From assembly GCA_934317215.1 (NCBI GenBank), contig CAKREH010000026.1:1-47632 (forward strand): DNA of 47,632 nt. Reading direction: 5' to 3'. Position 1 is the stretch's first letter. Each line of letters begins with the position of its first letter. This DNA comes from an uncultured Roseburia sp. GTDB taxonomy: Bacteria > Bacillota > Clostridia > Lachnospirales > Lachnospiraceae. The position numbers were made by a program, and so were the translations under genes. This document shows, in pieces, positions 17,220 to 25,950 of the stretch. The notes beneath the pieces were generated by a model. It was not told where the DNA came from. It made no database searches and saw only the letters and a program-made list of their open reading frames with translations.

Positions 17220-17237
17220 TTGTTATTTAATTAACAA
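17220..17237. promoter_or_regulatory. Rex operator
   Basis: TTGTTATTTAATTAACAA is a perfect match to the Rex pattern TTGTTA-N6-TAACAA. It lies over or just after the expected start site. Rex releases DNA when NADH is high, so the dehydrogenase would be induced during reductive stress or fermentation. Confidence 0.8.
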
Positions 17238-17339
17238 AATATGTGATGGTTATATAAAAGTTGCACACAGTAGATGACACATAAAATACAGGTTTGTGTC
17301 AGGGAGGCGGCCTTTTGATGGCAGCAGATTGGAGGAAAG

Positions 17340-18557
17340 ATGGCAAGATTTACATTACCACGCGATTTGTATCACGGAAAAGGGGCATTGGAAGCATTAA
17401 AGACATTTGAGGGCAAAAAGGCGATCATCTGCGTAGGCGGTGGTTCCATGAAACGTTTCGGTTTTCTGGACCGTGCAAAACAGTATCTGGAAGAAGCCGG
17501 CATGGAAGTACAGCTTTTCGAGGGAATTGAGCCGGATCCATCGGTGGAGACCGTAATGAAGGGCGCAAAGGCGATGGAAGAGTTTGGACCGGACTGGATC
17601 GTTGCAATCGGAGGCGGTTCACCGATCGATGCCGCAAAAGCCATGTGGATCAAATACGAATATCCGGATATCACATTTGAGGATATGTGCAAGGTGTTCG
17701 GTATTCCGAAACTTCGTAAAAAAGCGCATTTCTGTGCGATCTCATCAACTTCGGGAACTGCAACAGAGGTAACCGCATTTTCCATCATCACCGATTATGA
17801 GAAAGGTATCAAATATCCGATCGCTGACTTTGAGATCACACCGGATGTTGCAATCGTTGATCCGGAACTTGCAGAGACAATGCCACAGAAACTGGTAGCA
17901 CATACCGGAATGGATGCGATGACACATGCAATCGAGGCATATGTATCGACAGCGAACTGTGATTTCACAGATCCGCTTGCCCTGCATGCAATCAAGATGA
18001 TCCAGCGTGATCTGGTAGGATCTTATAACGGGGATATGGAAAAGAGAGATAACATGCACAACGCGCAGTGCCTTGCTGGTATGGCATTTTCCAATGCACT
18101 GCTTGGTATCGTACATTCCATGGCACATAAGACTGGTGCAGCATTTGCAGATTACGGTGCACATATCATTCACGGTGCGGCTAACGCAATGTATCTGCCG
18201 AAAGTGATCGCATTCAACGCCAAAGATGAGACCGCAAAGAAACGTTATGGCGAGATCGCTGATTTTATGGGACTTGGCGGCAGCTCTTTAGACGAGAAAG
18301 TGGAACTTCTGATCAAATATCTGCGTGGTATGAATGACGATTTGAAGATTCCGCACTGCATTAAAAATTATGGTGCAGACAGCTATCCGACCGAGCAGGG
18401 ATTTGTACCGGAAGAAGTATTCTTAGAGAGACTGCCGGAGATCGCAGCCAATGCGATTTTAGATGCATGTACCGGATCAAACCCGAGACAGCCGAGCCAG
18501 GAGGAGATGGAGAAACTGCTGAAATGCTGCTACTATGACACGGAAGTAGATTTCTAG
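17340..18557 (+). CDS. Iron-containing alcohol dehydrogenase
   Basis: A 405-residue group III alcohol dehydrogenase, cytoplasmic, using NAD(P)H to interconvert an aldehyde and an alcohol. GGGSPIDAAKAMW (about 96-108) binds the nucleotide. Metal ligands are visible as Asp and His in TGMDAMTHAIEAY, His in HSMAHKTGAAF and His in HIIHGAANAMYLP. It resembles the alcohol dehydrogenase half of bifunctional AdhE, but no aldehyde dehydrogenase domain is fused. GGAGGAAAG precedes the ATG. The Rex box upstream ties it to NAD redox balance in fermentation. It is only distantly like the other dehydrogenase at 5182. Confidence 0.92.
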   Translation: MARFTLPRDLYHGKGALEALKTFEGKKAIICVGGGSMKRFGFLDRAKQYLEEAGMEVQLFEGIEPDPSVETVMKGAKAMEEFGPDWIVAIGGGSPIDAAKAMWIKYEYPDITFEDMCKVFGIPKLRKKAHFCAISSTSGTATEVTAFSIITDYEKGIKYPIADFEITPDVAIVDPELAETMPQKLVAHTGMDAMTHAIEAYVSTANCDFTDPLALHAIKMIQRDLVGSYNGDMEKRDNMHNAQCLAGMAFSNALLGIVHSMAHKTGAAFADYGAHIIHGAANAMYLPKVIAFNAKDETAKKRYGEIADFMGLGGSSLDEKVELLIKYLRGMNDDLKIPHCIKNYGADSYPTEQGFVPEEVFLERLPEIAANAILDACTGSNPRQPSQEEMEKLLKCCYYDTEVDF

Positions 18558-18590
18558 GATTTTTAGAATCTGAGAATTAAAAGAAAAAGA

Positions 18591-18635
18591 CAGACGGATT
18601 TTTCGGTTGGAAAGGAAGAATCCGTCTGTTTTTAT
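18591..18635. terminator. Terminator after alcohol dehydrogenase
   Basis: CAGACGGATT pairs with AATCCGTCTG, followed by a run of five T. It lies between convergent genes and also has an A-rich left flank, so it may work both ways. Confidence 0.85.
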
Positions 18636-18647
18636 GTGGAGAAAAAT

Positions 18648-18851
18648 TTATTTTTTGGAAGTACGTCCGAGCAGATAGTCTACCGAAACGTTATAATAAT
18701 CGGATAATTTGATGAATATATCGATAGGAATATTGATTTTGCCTAACTCATATTTGGAATAGGTGGTTTGTTTTACGTGCAGATAATTTGCAATCTCAGC
18801 CTGTGTTTTGTCATGATCTTCACGCAAATTACGGATGTTTGGATAAATCAT
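18648..18851 (-). CDS. Small XRE-family regulator
   Basis: A 67-residue single-domain Cro/CI-type DNA-binding protein (IRNLREDHDKTQAEIANYLH, then VKQTTYSKYELGKINIPI). Nearly the whole protein is the helix-turn-helix. AGGAG precedes its ATG. It is divergent from the large surface protein gene; a 7-base inverted repeat in that gene's promoter is a candidate binding site. Such small regulators are common in Lachnospiraceae; the ligand or signal is unknown. Confidence 0.85.
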   Translation of the reverse strand: MIYPNIRNLREDHDKTQAEIANYLHVKQTTYSKYELGKINIPIDIFIKLSDYYNVSVDYLLGRTSKK

Positions 18852-18936
18852 ACAAGGAGCTCCTGTTCGGATATGGTTTAATTGTCTGGGTAATTGATGG
18901 ATAACTGTTTTATTATAGAAATGATTTCAAAAACAA

Positions 18937-18965
18937 TTGAAAAATAGTCGTATTTCGACTATAGT
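18937..18965 (+). promoter_or_regulatory. Surface protein promoter with operator in the spacer
   Basis: TTGAAA (18937-18942), a 17-base spacer and TATAGT (18960-18965). An inverted repeat ATAGTCG-N5-CGACTAT (18944-18962) fills the spacer and touches the -10 box. A protein bound here should block polymerase. The divergent XRE regulator is the obvious candidate. Confidence 0.65.
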
Positions 18966-19017
18966 ATAGAAAAGGTAGTGCAACAAAACAGTACAAATGA
19001 AGGAGGAGTTGGAGCTT

Positions 19018-22000
19018 ATGAAAGGTAAGATGAAAAAAGCTTTTGCGGCATTGCTGACTGCAACTGTTTTGATCGGCGGGATGCCGGTAAATATGCAGGC
19101 GAATGTGATTGCAGAGGCAGAAAAAACGGAATCGGCATCAGCGAAAGTAAATGAAAAGTATGCGGATACGGAAGAACTGAATCTGATGGATCGTGAACGT
19201 CAGGAGATGCAGGTAAGCGAGCAGGAGAAAAAAGAGAATACAGAGCAGACAGAGCCGGGAGAGACAGAACAGCCAGACACAGAAGAACAGCCAGACACAG
19301 ATGTGGAACAGGAAGAGACGGCACAGACGGAAATTGAAGAGGAAACAGAAGAAATAGAAGAACCGGCAGAGACAGAGGAACAAGCAAAAGAAACAGAGAA
19401 ACAGGAAGTACAGCCAGACACAGAAGAACAGTCAGAAGAGGCAGCACAGCAAGAAACTGAGGAACAGCAGGACAAGACAGAGCAGCCGGAAATGGAAGAA
19501 CAGCCGGAGAAGACAGAGCAGCCAGAAACGGAAGAACAGCCGGAGGAGACAGACACAGAACTGCCGGAAATGGAAGAAGAAACAGAAGAGCAGGAAGAAA
19601 TTTTAAGCAGTGGAACTGTGAAATCTACAAAAGAGTTTTATTATACACAGGAATTTCCGGAAGGCCTGAAAGTAACCCTGTCAGCAGACAAGGGTATTGT
19701 ACCGGATGATGCAAAGGTAAATATGGAACTGGTGGAGAACGAAAGACTGGATCATCTGAAAACAGAGATAAGAGAGCAGATGGAAGCACTTGTAGAAGAA
19801 AAAGCACAGGAAGACGTGCGTTCTATTTTTAACATGTATTCAGATTTACAAGTTTCTGTAGAAGATACATATGCGCTGGATATTAAAATAACCTATACGG
19901 ATAAAGCGGGAAATATATGTATCTATGAACCAAAGAAAGATCAGAGCATACAGGTAGCACTCGAACAGAATGGTTTTTCCAATATCGCTGGGGATGAAAT
20001 GAGCGAGGTAAATCTGTTCTACACATCAGACATTTCTGAAAATGAGTACCGCAGTGCCAGTGCACAGGGAGCGGAAGAAAATACGGATATAGAACTGTTA
20101 GATGATAACCTTGATGTTGAAGGGGAAAGTATTTGTTTTCAGGCGGAACATTTTTCCGTGTATGTGGTGTCTGTTGTTAAATATGCGGGGAATGCAAGTG
20201 AAGATCAAATTGCAGCGGAGCAGAAAGCATGGAATCTGATCAATAAATATGCGGATCCGGATTATTATTTGAAAGATTTTTATAAAAATGATATGACAGA
20301 TGCCCAGTATGAGGAATTACATCAGGCGGCATTGGCGGTGGTAAAAGACTGTACTAATCAGTATGAAAAGATAAAAGCAATTACAGCATTTGTTGCAGAT
20401 AGGACATATTATGATTATATGTACTATTATGGAATAAGTGATGAGACTTTTTTCAATCCATATGATGTATATACACAAAAAAGAACGGTGTGTTCTGGCT
20501 ATGCACGATTGATGAGCACATTGCTGATTTCTGTTGGTATACCATGTATGGATTTACATGGGGACAATCATGAATATAATGCTGTTTATGATGGTGATAA
20601 CCAGAAGTGGATTTTTGCGGATGCTACGTGGTGTAGTTTCAATGCATACACATCAGAGGGAGAATGGAAGTATGGGGGATATTTATACTGGTGTTATGAT
20701 TTGACACCGGAGCAGCTTGCGGGGCTTTCTAATCATGAAGTGTATGGTATAGATTTGTTAAAAGATGGTCTGTATTATTATTTGGGAACACCGCAAGATG
20801 CACAAACATGGAGTACTGGAGAATGGTATCTTAAATTATCAGGTGTAAAAGATAAAAATATTACAGAAGTGAATTCGAAAAGTGGATTTGAAAATCTTAC
20901 GGTTAGACAAATAAAAAAGCATGCATTTGATGGCTGTACAGCAATAAAAGGGATGGATTTATCTCAAACAGAGATAACGGAAATTGGTGGACGGTCATTT
21001 TATAATTGTACATCATTAGAAACTATAAGTTTACCAAAAACATTAACACAAATAGGGAAGAATGCATTTTACGGATGCACAGCATTAAAAGGGATGGATT
21101 TATCTCAAACAGGGATAACGGAAATAGTGGAGCAAACATTTTATAAGTGTGCATCATTAGAAACTATAAGTTTACCGAAAACATTAACACGAATAGGGGA
21201 GGATGCATTTTACGGCTGTACAGCATTAAAAGGGATGGATTTATCTCAAACAGGGATAACGGAAATAGCGGAATGGACATTTTGTAATTGTACATCATTA
21301 GAAACTATAAGTTTACCGAAAACGTTAACACGAATAGGGATGCTTGCATTTTATGGATGTACATCACTAAAAGAGATAGATTTATCTCAAACAGAGATAA
21401 CAGAAATTGGTGAACAACCATTTTACAATTGTACATCATTAGAAAATATAAGTTTGCCAAAAACATTAACGAATATAGGAAAAATATTTGATGGCTGTAC
21501 TTCGTTAAAAAATGTAGATTTATCCCAGACGAAAATAACAGAAATACAAGATGAAACATTTTATTCTTCTGGAATAGAAAATATAAAATTTCCTGAAACA
21601 TTAACAAAGATAGGAAAGTATGCTTTTGGGGAGTGCTATTCATTAAAAGAAATAGATTTGTCCCGGACAAAAGTAACAGAAATACAAGATTATGCATTTA
21701 CAGGGAATTCCAAGCTGAAATCTGTAATAGTTCCAAATAGTTTAATGAAAATGGGAGAAGGAACATTTGCTTGGTGCAACTCGTTAGAGACAGTGGATTT
21801 GTCACAGACTAATATTACGGAAATAGGAAGTGGGGCATTTTATTTCTGCGGTGCATTGAAAAAGGTCGTATTTCCAATATCTTTAACGGATATTGGAGCA
21901 ATTGCATTCTATGCATGTGGAAGTTTAAGTGGGGAACTGGATCTTTCCGGAACGTCAATAAAGACAATCGGAGAAGGGGCATTTTATAATGATGTTGATG

Positions 22001-22851
22001 TACTGAAAGTTATCCGGTTGCCGGAGTCAGTTGCAGAAATTGGAGATGACGCATTTGGATGGAATGGTACAGAAAATGTAAATAAGATCTATGTGGTTGT
22101 AAATCTTTCGAAAGACAGGATTAATGCTAAAGCTTTTAATGAGGAGCAGAGAATTGTTGTGTGTCCATATCTTTATCAGATAAAATTTGATGGCAATGGC
22201 GCAACAAAAGGGAATATGGATACCAGACTGTGTGCAGCAAATGAGGAGCAGTGTCTTGATAACAGCTATCAGAAGAAAGGCTATACATTTGCAGGCTGGA
22301 ATACACAGGCAGATGGGAAGGGAACAATTTATAAGGAAAATACAAGTGTAAAAAATCTGACAAAAAATGCAGATGAGGTTGTAACTTTGTATGCCCAGTG
22401 GAATGCGGGAAAATATCAGATCACATATAACCTGAATGGAGGCAAAAATAATAAAAAGAATCCGAAAACATATAAAACCACTTCAAAGAAGATAAAACTC
22501 TTAAATCCGTCAAAAAAAGGATATGTGTTTAAAGGATGGTATCGTGATAAAAAATTTAAGAAAAAGGTGACTGCCATAGAGAAGGGCAGTACCGGAAAAG
22601 TAACGTTGTACGCAAAGTGGGCAAAGGAAAAGTACACCATTACCTACAAATTAAACGGAGGAAAAAATAATAAGAAAAATCCGAAAACGTATACCATTAC
22701 TTCAAAGACGATAAAACTGGCAGCACCAACAAGAAAAGGGTATGTGTTTAAGGGATGGTACCGCGATAAAAAATGTACCAAAAAGGTAACCTCAATTAAA
22801 AAAGGCAGCACCGGGAAAATGACGCTGTATGCGAAGTGGAAAAAGAAATAA
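19018..22851 (+). CDS. Secreted BspA-like surface protein with transglutaminase domain
   Basis: A 1277-residue exported protein. A Sec signal peptide (KGKMKKAFAALLTATVLIGG, cut near MQA) comes first. Residues about 60-200 are an acidic Glu/Gln/Pro/Thr stalk with short repeats. A transglutaminase-like domain follows, with Cys492, His518 and Asp535 in the order of the catalytic triad. Residues about 640-1040 are BspA-type leucine-rich repeats (LRR_5). The C-terminus has three InlB/Listeria-Bacteroides repeats (ITYNLNGG, GYVFKGWY, VTLYAKW) on a very basic tail; no LPxTG is present, so attachment is probably non-covalent. ATG 19018 has a proper site (AAGGAGGAG); ATG 18997 overlaps that site and is rejected. 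Confidence 0.88.
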   Translation: MKGKMKKAFAALLTATVLIGGMPVNMQANVIAEAEKTESASAKVNEKYADTEELNLMDRERQEMQVSEQEKKENTEQTEPGETEQPDTEEQPDTDVEQEETAQTEIEEETEEIEEPAETEEQAKETEKQEVQPDTEEQSEEAAQQETEEQQDKTEQPEMEEQPEKTEQPETEEQPEETDTELPEMEEETEEQEEILSSGTVKSTKEFYYTQEFPEGLKVTLSADKGIVPDDAKVNMELVENERLDHLKTEIREQMEALVEEKAQEDVRSIFNMYSDLQVSVEDTYALDIKITYTDKAGNICIYEPKKDQSIQVALEQNGFSNIAGDEMSEVNLFYTSDISENEYRSASAQGAEENTDIELLDDNLDVEGESICFQAEHFSVYVVSVVKYAGNASEDQIAAEQKAWNLINKYADPDYYLKDFYKNDMTDAQYEELHQAALAVVKDCTNQYEKIKAITAFVADRTYYDYMYYYGISDETFFNPYDVYTQKRTVCSGYARLMSTLLISVGIPCMDLHGDNHEYNAVYDGDNQKWIFADATWCSFNAYTSEGEWKYGGYLYWCYDLTPEQLAGLSNHEVYGIDLLKDGLYYYLGTPQDAQTWSTGEWYLKLSGVKDKNITEVNSKSGFENLTVRQIKKHAFDGCTAIKGMDLSQTEITEIGGRSFYNCTSLETISLPKTLTQIGKNAFYGCTALKGMDLSQTGITEIVEQTFYKCASLETISLPKTLTRIGEDAFYGCTALKGMDLSQTGITEIAEWTFCNCTSLETISLPKTLTRIGMLAFYGCTSLKEIDLSQTEITEIGEQPFYNCTSLENISLPKTLTNIGKIFDGCTSLKNVDLSQTKITEIQDETFYSSGIENIKFPETLTKIGKYAFGECYSLKEIDLSRTKVTEIQDYAFTGNSKLKSVIVPNSLMKMGEGTFAWCNSLETVDLSQTNITEIGSGAFYFCGALKKVVFPISLTDIGAIAFYACGSLSGELDLSGTSIKTIGEGAFYNDVDVLKVIRLPESVAEIGDDAFGWNGTENVNKIYVVVNLSKDRINAKAFNEEQRIVVCPYLYQIKFDGNGATKGNMDTRLCAANEEQCLDNSYQKKGYTFAGWNTQADGKGTIYKENTSVKNLTKNADEVVTLYAQWNAGKYQITYNLNGGKNNKKNPKTYKTTSKKIKLLNPSKKGYVFKGWYRDKKFKKKVTAIEKGSTGKVTLYAKWAKEKYTITYKLNGGKNNKKNPKTYTITSKTIKLAAPTRKGYVFKGWYRDKKCTKKVTSIKKGSTGKMTLYAKWKKK
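20941..21504 (+). repeat. Tandem 141-bp leucine-rich repeat units
   Basis: Four successive units of 141 bases (47 residues, two leucine-rich repeats each) begin near 20941, 21082, 21223 and 21364. They are nearly identical in DNA at the segment encoding KGMDLSQTGITEI. Later units to about 22120 are more diverged. Near identity suggests recent duplication and possible length variation. Confidence 0.8.
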
Positions 22852-22862
22852 ATAATCACAGA

Positions 22863-22890
22863 ATGTTCCACATGACGGAACATGGTTTTA
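22863..22890 (+). terminator. Short terminator after the surface protein gene
   Basis: ATGTTCC (22863-22869) pairs with GGAACAT (22877-22883), followed by GGTTTTA. A short stem; activity is likely modest. Confidence 0.55.
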
Positions 22891-22938
22891 TATTGTGAAA
22901 ATGCAACAAAAAAATAGCAAAAAATAGTAAAAAAATTG

Positions 22939-22966
22939 TTGCTATTTAGACAAAGTATGTTAGAAT
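22939..22966 (+). promoter_or_regulatory. ppdK promoter
   Basis: TTGCTA (22939-22944), 16 bases, TAGAAT (22961-22966). The leader of about 95 bases contains two hairpins, GTGC/GCAC (22973-22990) and ATTATGGA/TCCATAAT (23004-23032). Confidence 0.5.
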
Positions 22967-23066
22967 AAATATGTGCGTTTTAGAAAGCACATAACATGGC
23001 TTGATTATGGAAACAAATACGGTGTCCATAATTACATAGTAATTTATTTTAGGAGGAATTATCAAA

Positions 23067-25703
23067 ATGGCAAACAAATGGGTGTATATGTTTAGCGAAG
23101 GCGACATGACCATGCGTAACCTGCTTGGCGGTAAAGGTGCCAACCTTGCAGAGATGACAAGCATCGGACTTCCTGTACCACAGGGATTCACAATCACAAC
23201 AGAGGCTTGTACACAGTACTATGAAGATGGTCGCAAGATCAACGACGAGATCATGGCTCAGGCTATGGAAGGCGTTAAGAAAATGGAAGAGATCAACGGA
23301 AAGAAATTCGGCGATCTTGAGAATCCGTTATTAGTATCTGTTCGTTCAGGAGCAAGAGCTTCCATGCCAGGTATGATGGATACCATCTTAAACCTTGGTT
23401 TAAATGACGAAGTAGTTGCTGCAATGATCAAAGGTAATCCAGATCCTGCATTCGAGCGTTTCGTATATGACTCATATAGACGTTTCATTCAGATGTTCTC
23501 AGATGTAGTTATGGAAGTTGGTAAAAAATACTTCGAGCAGCTCATCGACAAGATGAAAGAGGCAAGAGGTGTTAAATTTGATATCGACCTTACAGCAGCA
23601 GACTTAAAAGAGTTAGCAGAGCAGTTCAAGGCTGAGTACAAGAATCAGTTAGGAACTGATTTCCCTTCAGATCCTGTTGAACAGTTAAAACTTGCTATCG
23701 AGGCTGTATTCCGTTCATGGGACAACCCTCGTGCAAACGTATATCGTCGTGATAACGATATCCCATATTCCTGGGGTACTGCAGTTAACGTAATGCCTAT
23801 GGTATTCGGTAACTTAAATAACGAGTCCGGTACAGGTGTTGCATTTACACGTGACCCGGCAACCGGTGAGAACAAACTGATGGGTGAGTTCTTGATCAAT
23901 GCACAGGGTGAGGACGTAGTTGCAGGTGTTCGTACACCTATGCCGATCGCTCAGATGGAGAAAGAATTCCCAGAGGCATATGCAGACTTCTTAAAAGTTT
24001 GTGAGACTCTTGAGAACCACTATCATGATATGCAGGATATGGAGTTCACCGTTGAGAACAAGAAGTTATATATGCTTCAGTGCCGTAACGGTAAGAGAAC
24101 AGCTCCGGCTGCACTTAAGATCGCCTGTGATTTAGTAGACGAGGGACATAAGACTCCGGAAGAGGCAGTTGCTATGATCGATCCTCGTAACCTTGATACA
24201 TTACTTCATCCACAGTTCGATGCTGCTGCATTAAAAGCTGCTACACCGATCGGAAAAGGTCTTGGTGCTTCTCCGGGTGCTGCCTGCGGTAAGATCGTAT
24301 TTACAGCAGAGGATGCTGAAGAGTGGAATGCAAGAGGAGAGAAAGTCGTATTAGTACGTCTTGAGACATCTCCGGAGGATATCACTGGTATGAAAGCTTC
24401 CCAGGGTATCTTAACAGTTCGTGGTGGTATGACATCTCACGCAGCTGTAGTTGCACGTGGTATGGGTACCTGCTGTGTATCCGGATGCGGCGATATCGCT
24501 ATGGACGAAGAAAATAAGAAATTCACATTAGCCGGCAAAGAGTTCCATGAGGGAGATTACATCTCAATCGACGGTACAACCGGTAACATCTACGATGGAG
24601 CAATCAAGACTGTTGATGCTACGATCGCTGGTGAGTTCGGACGTGTTATGGCCTGGGCTGATCAGTTCAGAACTCTGAAAGTTCGTACAAACGCAGATAC
24701 TCCTGCAGATGCTAAGAAAGCTCGTGAACTTGGTGCAGAAGGTATCGGTCTCTGCCGTACAGAGCATATGTTCTTCGAGGAAGACAGAATCGCTGCTTTC
24801 CGTGAGATGATCTGCTCCGATACTGTAGAAGAGAGAGAAGCTGCATTAGAGAAGATCCTGCCATATCAGCAGGGAGACTTCGAAGCATTATACGAAGCTC
24901 TGGAGGGTAACCCAGTTACAATCCGTTTCCTGGATCCGCCTCTTCATGAGTTCGTTCCGACTGAGGAAGCTGACATTGAGAAACTTGCAGCAGCTCAGGG
25001 TAAATCTGTTGAGACCATCAAGAACATCATCGCTTCTTTACATGAGTTCAACCCAATGATGGGACACAGAGGATGCCGTCTTGCAGTTACCTATCCGGAA
25101 ATTGCAAAGATGCAGACAAAAGCTGTTATCCGTGCAGCAATCAACGTTCAGAAGAAACATGCTGACTGGACTGTAAAACCTGAGATCATGATCCCATTGG
25201 TTTGCGAAGTAAAAGAGTTAAAATATGTAAAAGATGTTGTTGTTGAGACAGCAGATGCTGAGATCGCAGCAGCAGGTATCAAACTTGAGTATGAAGTAGG
25301 TACTATGATCGAGATCCCAAGAGCTGCCCTTACAGCAGATGAGATCGCAAAAGAGGCTGACTTCTTCTGCTTCGGTACAAATGACTTAACACAGATGACA
25401 TTCGGATTCTCCCGTGATGATGCTGGTAAATTCTTAAATGCTTACTATGATACAAAGATCTTCGAGAACGATCCATTTGCAAAACTTGATCAGACAGGTG
25501 TTGGTAAATTAATGGATATGGCTATCAAACTTGGAAAACCGGTTAATCCGAAACTCCATGTTGGTATCTGTGGAGAGCACGGTGGAGATCCTTCATCTGT
25601 TGAGTTCTGCCACAAGATTGGTCTGGATTATGTATCCTGTTCACCATTCCGTGTGCCGATCGCTCGTTTAGCTGCAGCACAGGCTGCTATTGCAAATAAA
25701 TAA
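23067..25703 (+). CDS. ppdK: Pyruvate, phosphate dikinase
   Basis: An 878-residue cytoplasmic enzyme interconverting pyruvate + ATP + Pi and PEP + AMP + PPi. Domains in order: ATP-grasp nucleotide-binding region (GGKGANLAEM near the start, CRNGKRTAPAALKI around 350), the phospho-histidine domain (GGMTSHAAVVARGMG, His near 455), and the PEP/pyruvate TIM barrel (GTNDLTQMTFGFSRDD, then the catalytic Cys in GICGEHGGDPSSVEF). Length is normal. AGGAGGAA precedes the ATG. Codon use is strongly biased toward a few preferred codons compared with neighbours, suggesting high expression. In gut Clostridia it often replaces or supplements pyruvate kinase. Confidence 0.97.
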   Translation: MANKWVYMFSEGDMTMRNLLGGKGANLAEMTSIGLPVPQGFTITTEACTQYYEDGRKINDEIMAQAMEGVKKMEEINGKKFGDLENPLLVSVRSGARASMPGMMDTILNLGLNDEVVAAMIKGNPDPAFERFVYDSYRRFIQMFSDVVMEVGKKYFEQLIDKMKEARGVKFDIDLTAADLKELAEQFKAEYKNQLGTDFPSDPVEQLKLAIEAVFRSWDNPRANVYRRDNDIPYSWGTAVNVMPMVFGNLNNESGTGVAFTRDPATGENKLMGEFLINAQGEDVVAGVRTPMPIAQMEKEFPEAYADFLKVCETLENHYHDMQDMEFTVENKKLYMLQCRNGKRTAPAALKIACDLVDEGHKTPEEAVAMIDPRNLDTLLHPQFDAAALKAATPIGKGLGASPGAACGKIVFTAEDAEEWNARGEKVVLVRLETSPEDITGMKASQGILTVRGGMTSHAAVVARGMGTCCVSGCGDIAMDEENKKFTLAGKEFHEGDYISIDGTTGNIYDGAIKTVDATIAGEFGRVMAWADQFRTLKVRTNADTPADAKKARELGAEGIGLCRTEHMFFEEDRIAAFREMICSDTVEEREAALEKILPYQQGDFEALYEALEGNPVTIRFLDPPLHEFVPTEEADIEKLAAAQGKSVETIKNIIASLHEFNPMMGHRGCRLAVTYPEIAKMQTKAVIRAAINVQKKHADWTVKPEIMIPLVCEVKELKYVKDVVVETADAEIAAAGIKLEYEVGTMIEIPRAALTADEIAKEADFFCFGTNDLTQMTFGFSRDDAGKFLNAYYDTKIFENDPFAKLDQTGVGKLMDMAIKLGKPVNPKLHVGICGEHGGDPSSVEFCHKIGLDYVSCSPFRVPIARLAAAQAAIANK

Positions 25704-25771
25704 TTTGTTATAAGGTAAAATGCAGTCTGTGCTGCATGCACAGGGCTGCTATCGCAGACAAATAATTTGTA
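25677..25771 (+). repeat. Imperfect duplication of the ppdK 3' end
   Basis: The last bases of ppdK and its stop region (25677-25710) reappear with a few changes at 25738-25771, 61 bases downstream: CACAGGCTGCTAT versus CACAGGGCTGCTAT, then AATAATTTGT in both. The second copy is outside the gene and untranslated. Confidence 0.75.
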
Positions 25772-25828
25772 TTGCGCCAATTAAAAAGGGGATATGTTAT
25801 TTTTGGGAAAAGGTAATATATAGGGGGA

Positions 25829-25866
25829 AAACCCGCATGAACCGAAAGGTTTGTGCGGGTTTTTGT
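25829..25866 (+). terminator. ppdK terminator
   Basis: AACCCGCA/TGCGGGTT with an ACC-GAAA-GGT tip and a following T run. A strong intrinsic terminator about 125 bases after the ppdK stop. Confidence 0.9.
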
Positions 25867-25884
25867 GTTGTGTAAAGGTAAGGA

Positions 25885-25913
25885 TTGACAATCCATATAT
25901 TTATCAATATAAT
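25885..25913 (+). promoter_or_regulatory. Consensus promoter for the TetR/flavoprotein operon
   Basis: TTGACA (25885-25890), exactly 17 bases, TATAAT (25908-25913). A perfect vegetative promoter, which would need a repressor to be regulated. Confidence 0.8.
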
Positions 25914-25931
25914 TAAACCAAGAGTTTAATT
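25911..25931. promoter_or_regulatory. Putative TetR operator
   Basis: AATTAAAC-N5-GTTTAATT is a perfect 8-base inverted repeat overlapping the end of the -10 box and the start site. The next gene encodes a TetR protein, so autoregulation is likely. Confidence 0.7.
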
Positions 25932-25950
25932 AATTGAAGAGGAGAGGTAT

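Noticed and set aside
19016..19556. Long minus-strand frames opposite the surface protein stalk
   Set aside because: They are mirror images of a Glu/Gln/Thr-rich repeat; no ribosome binding site and low-complexity Ser/Cys or Leu/Pro composition.
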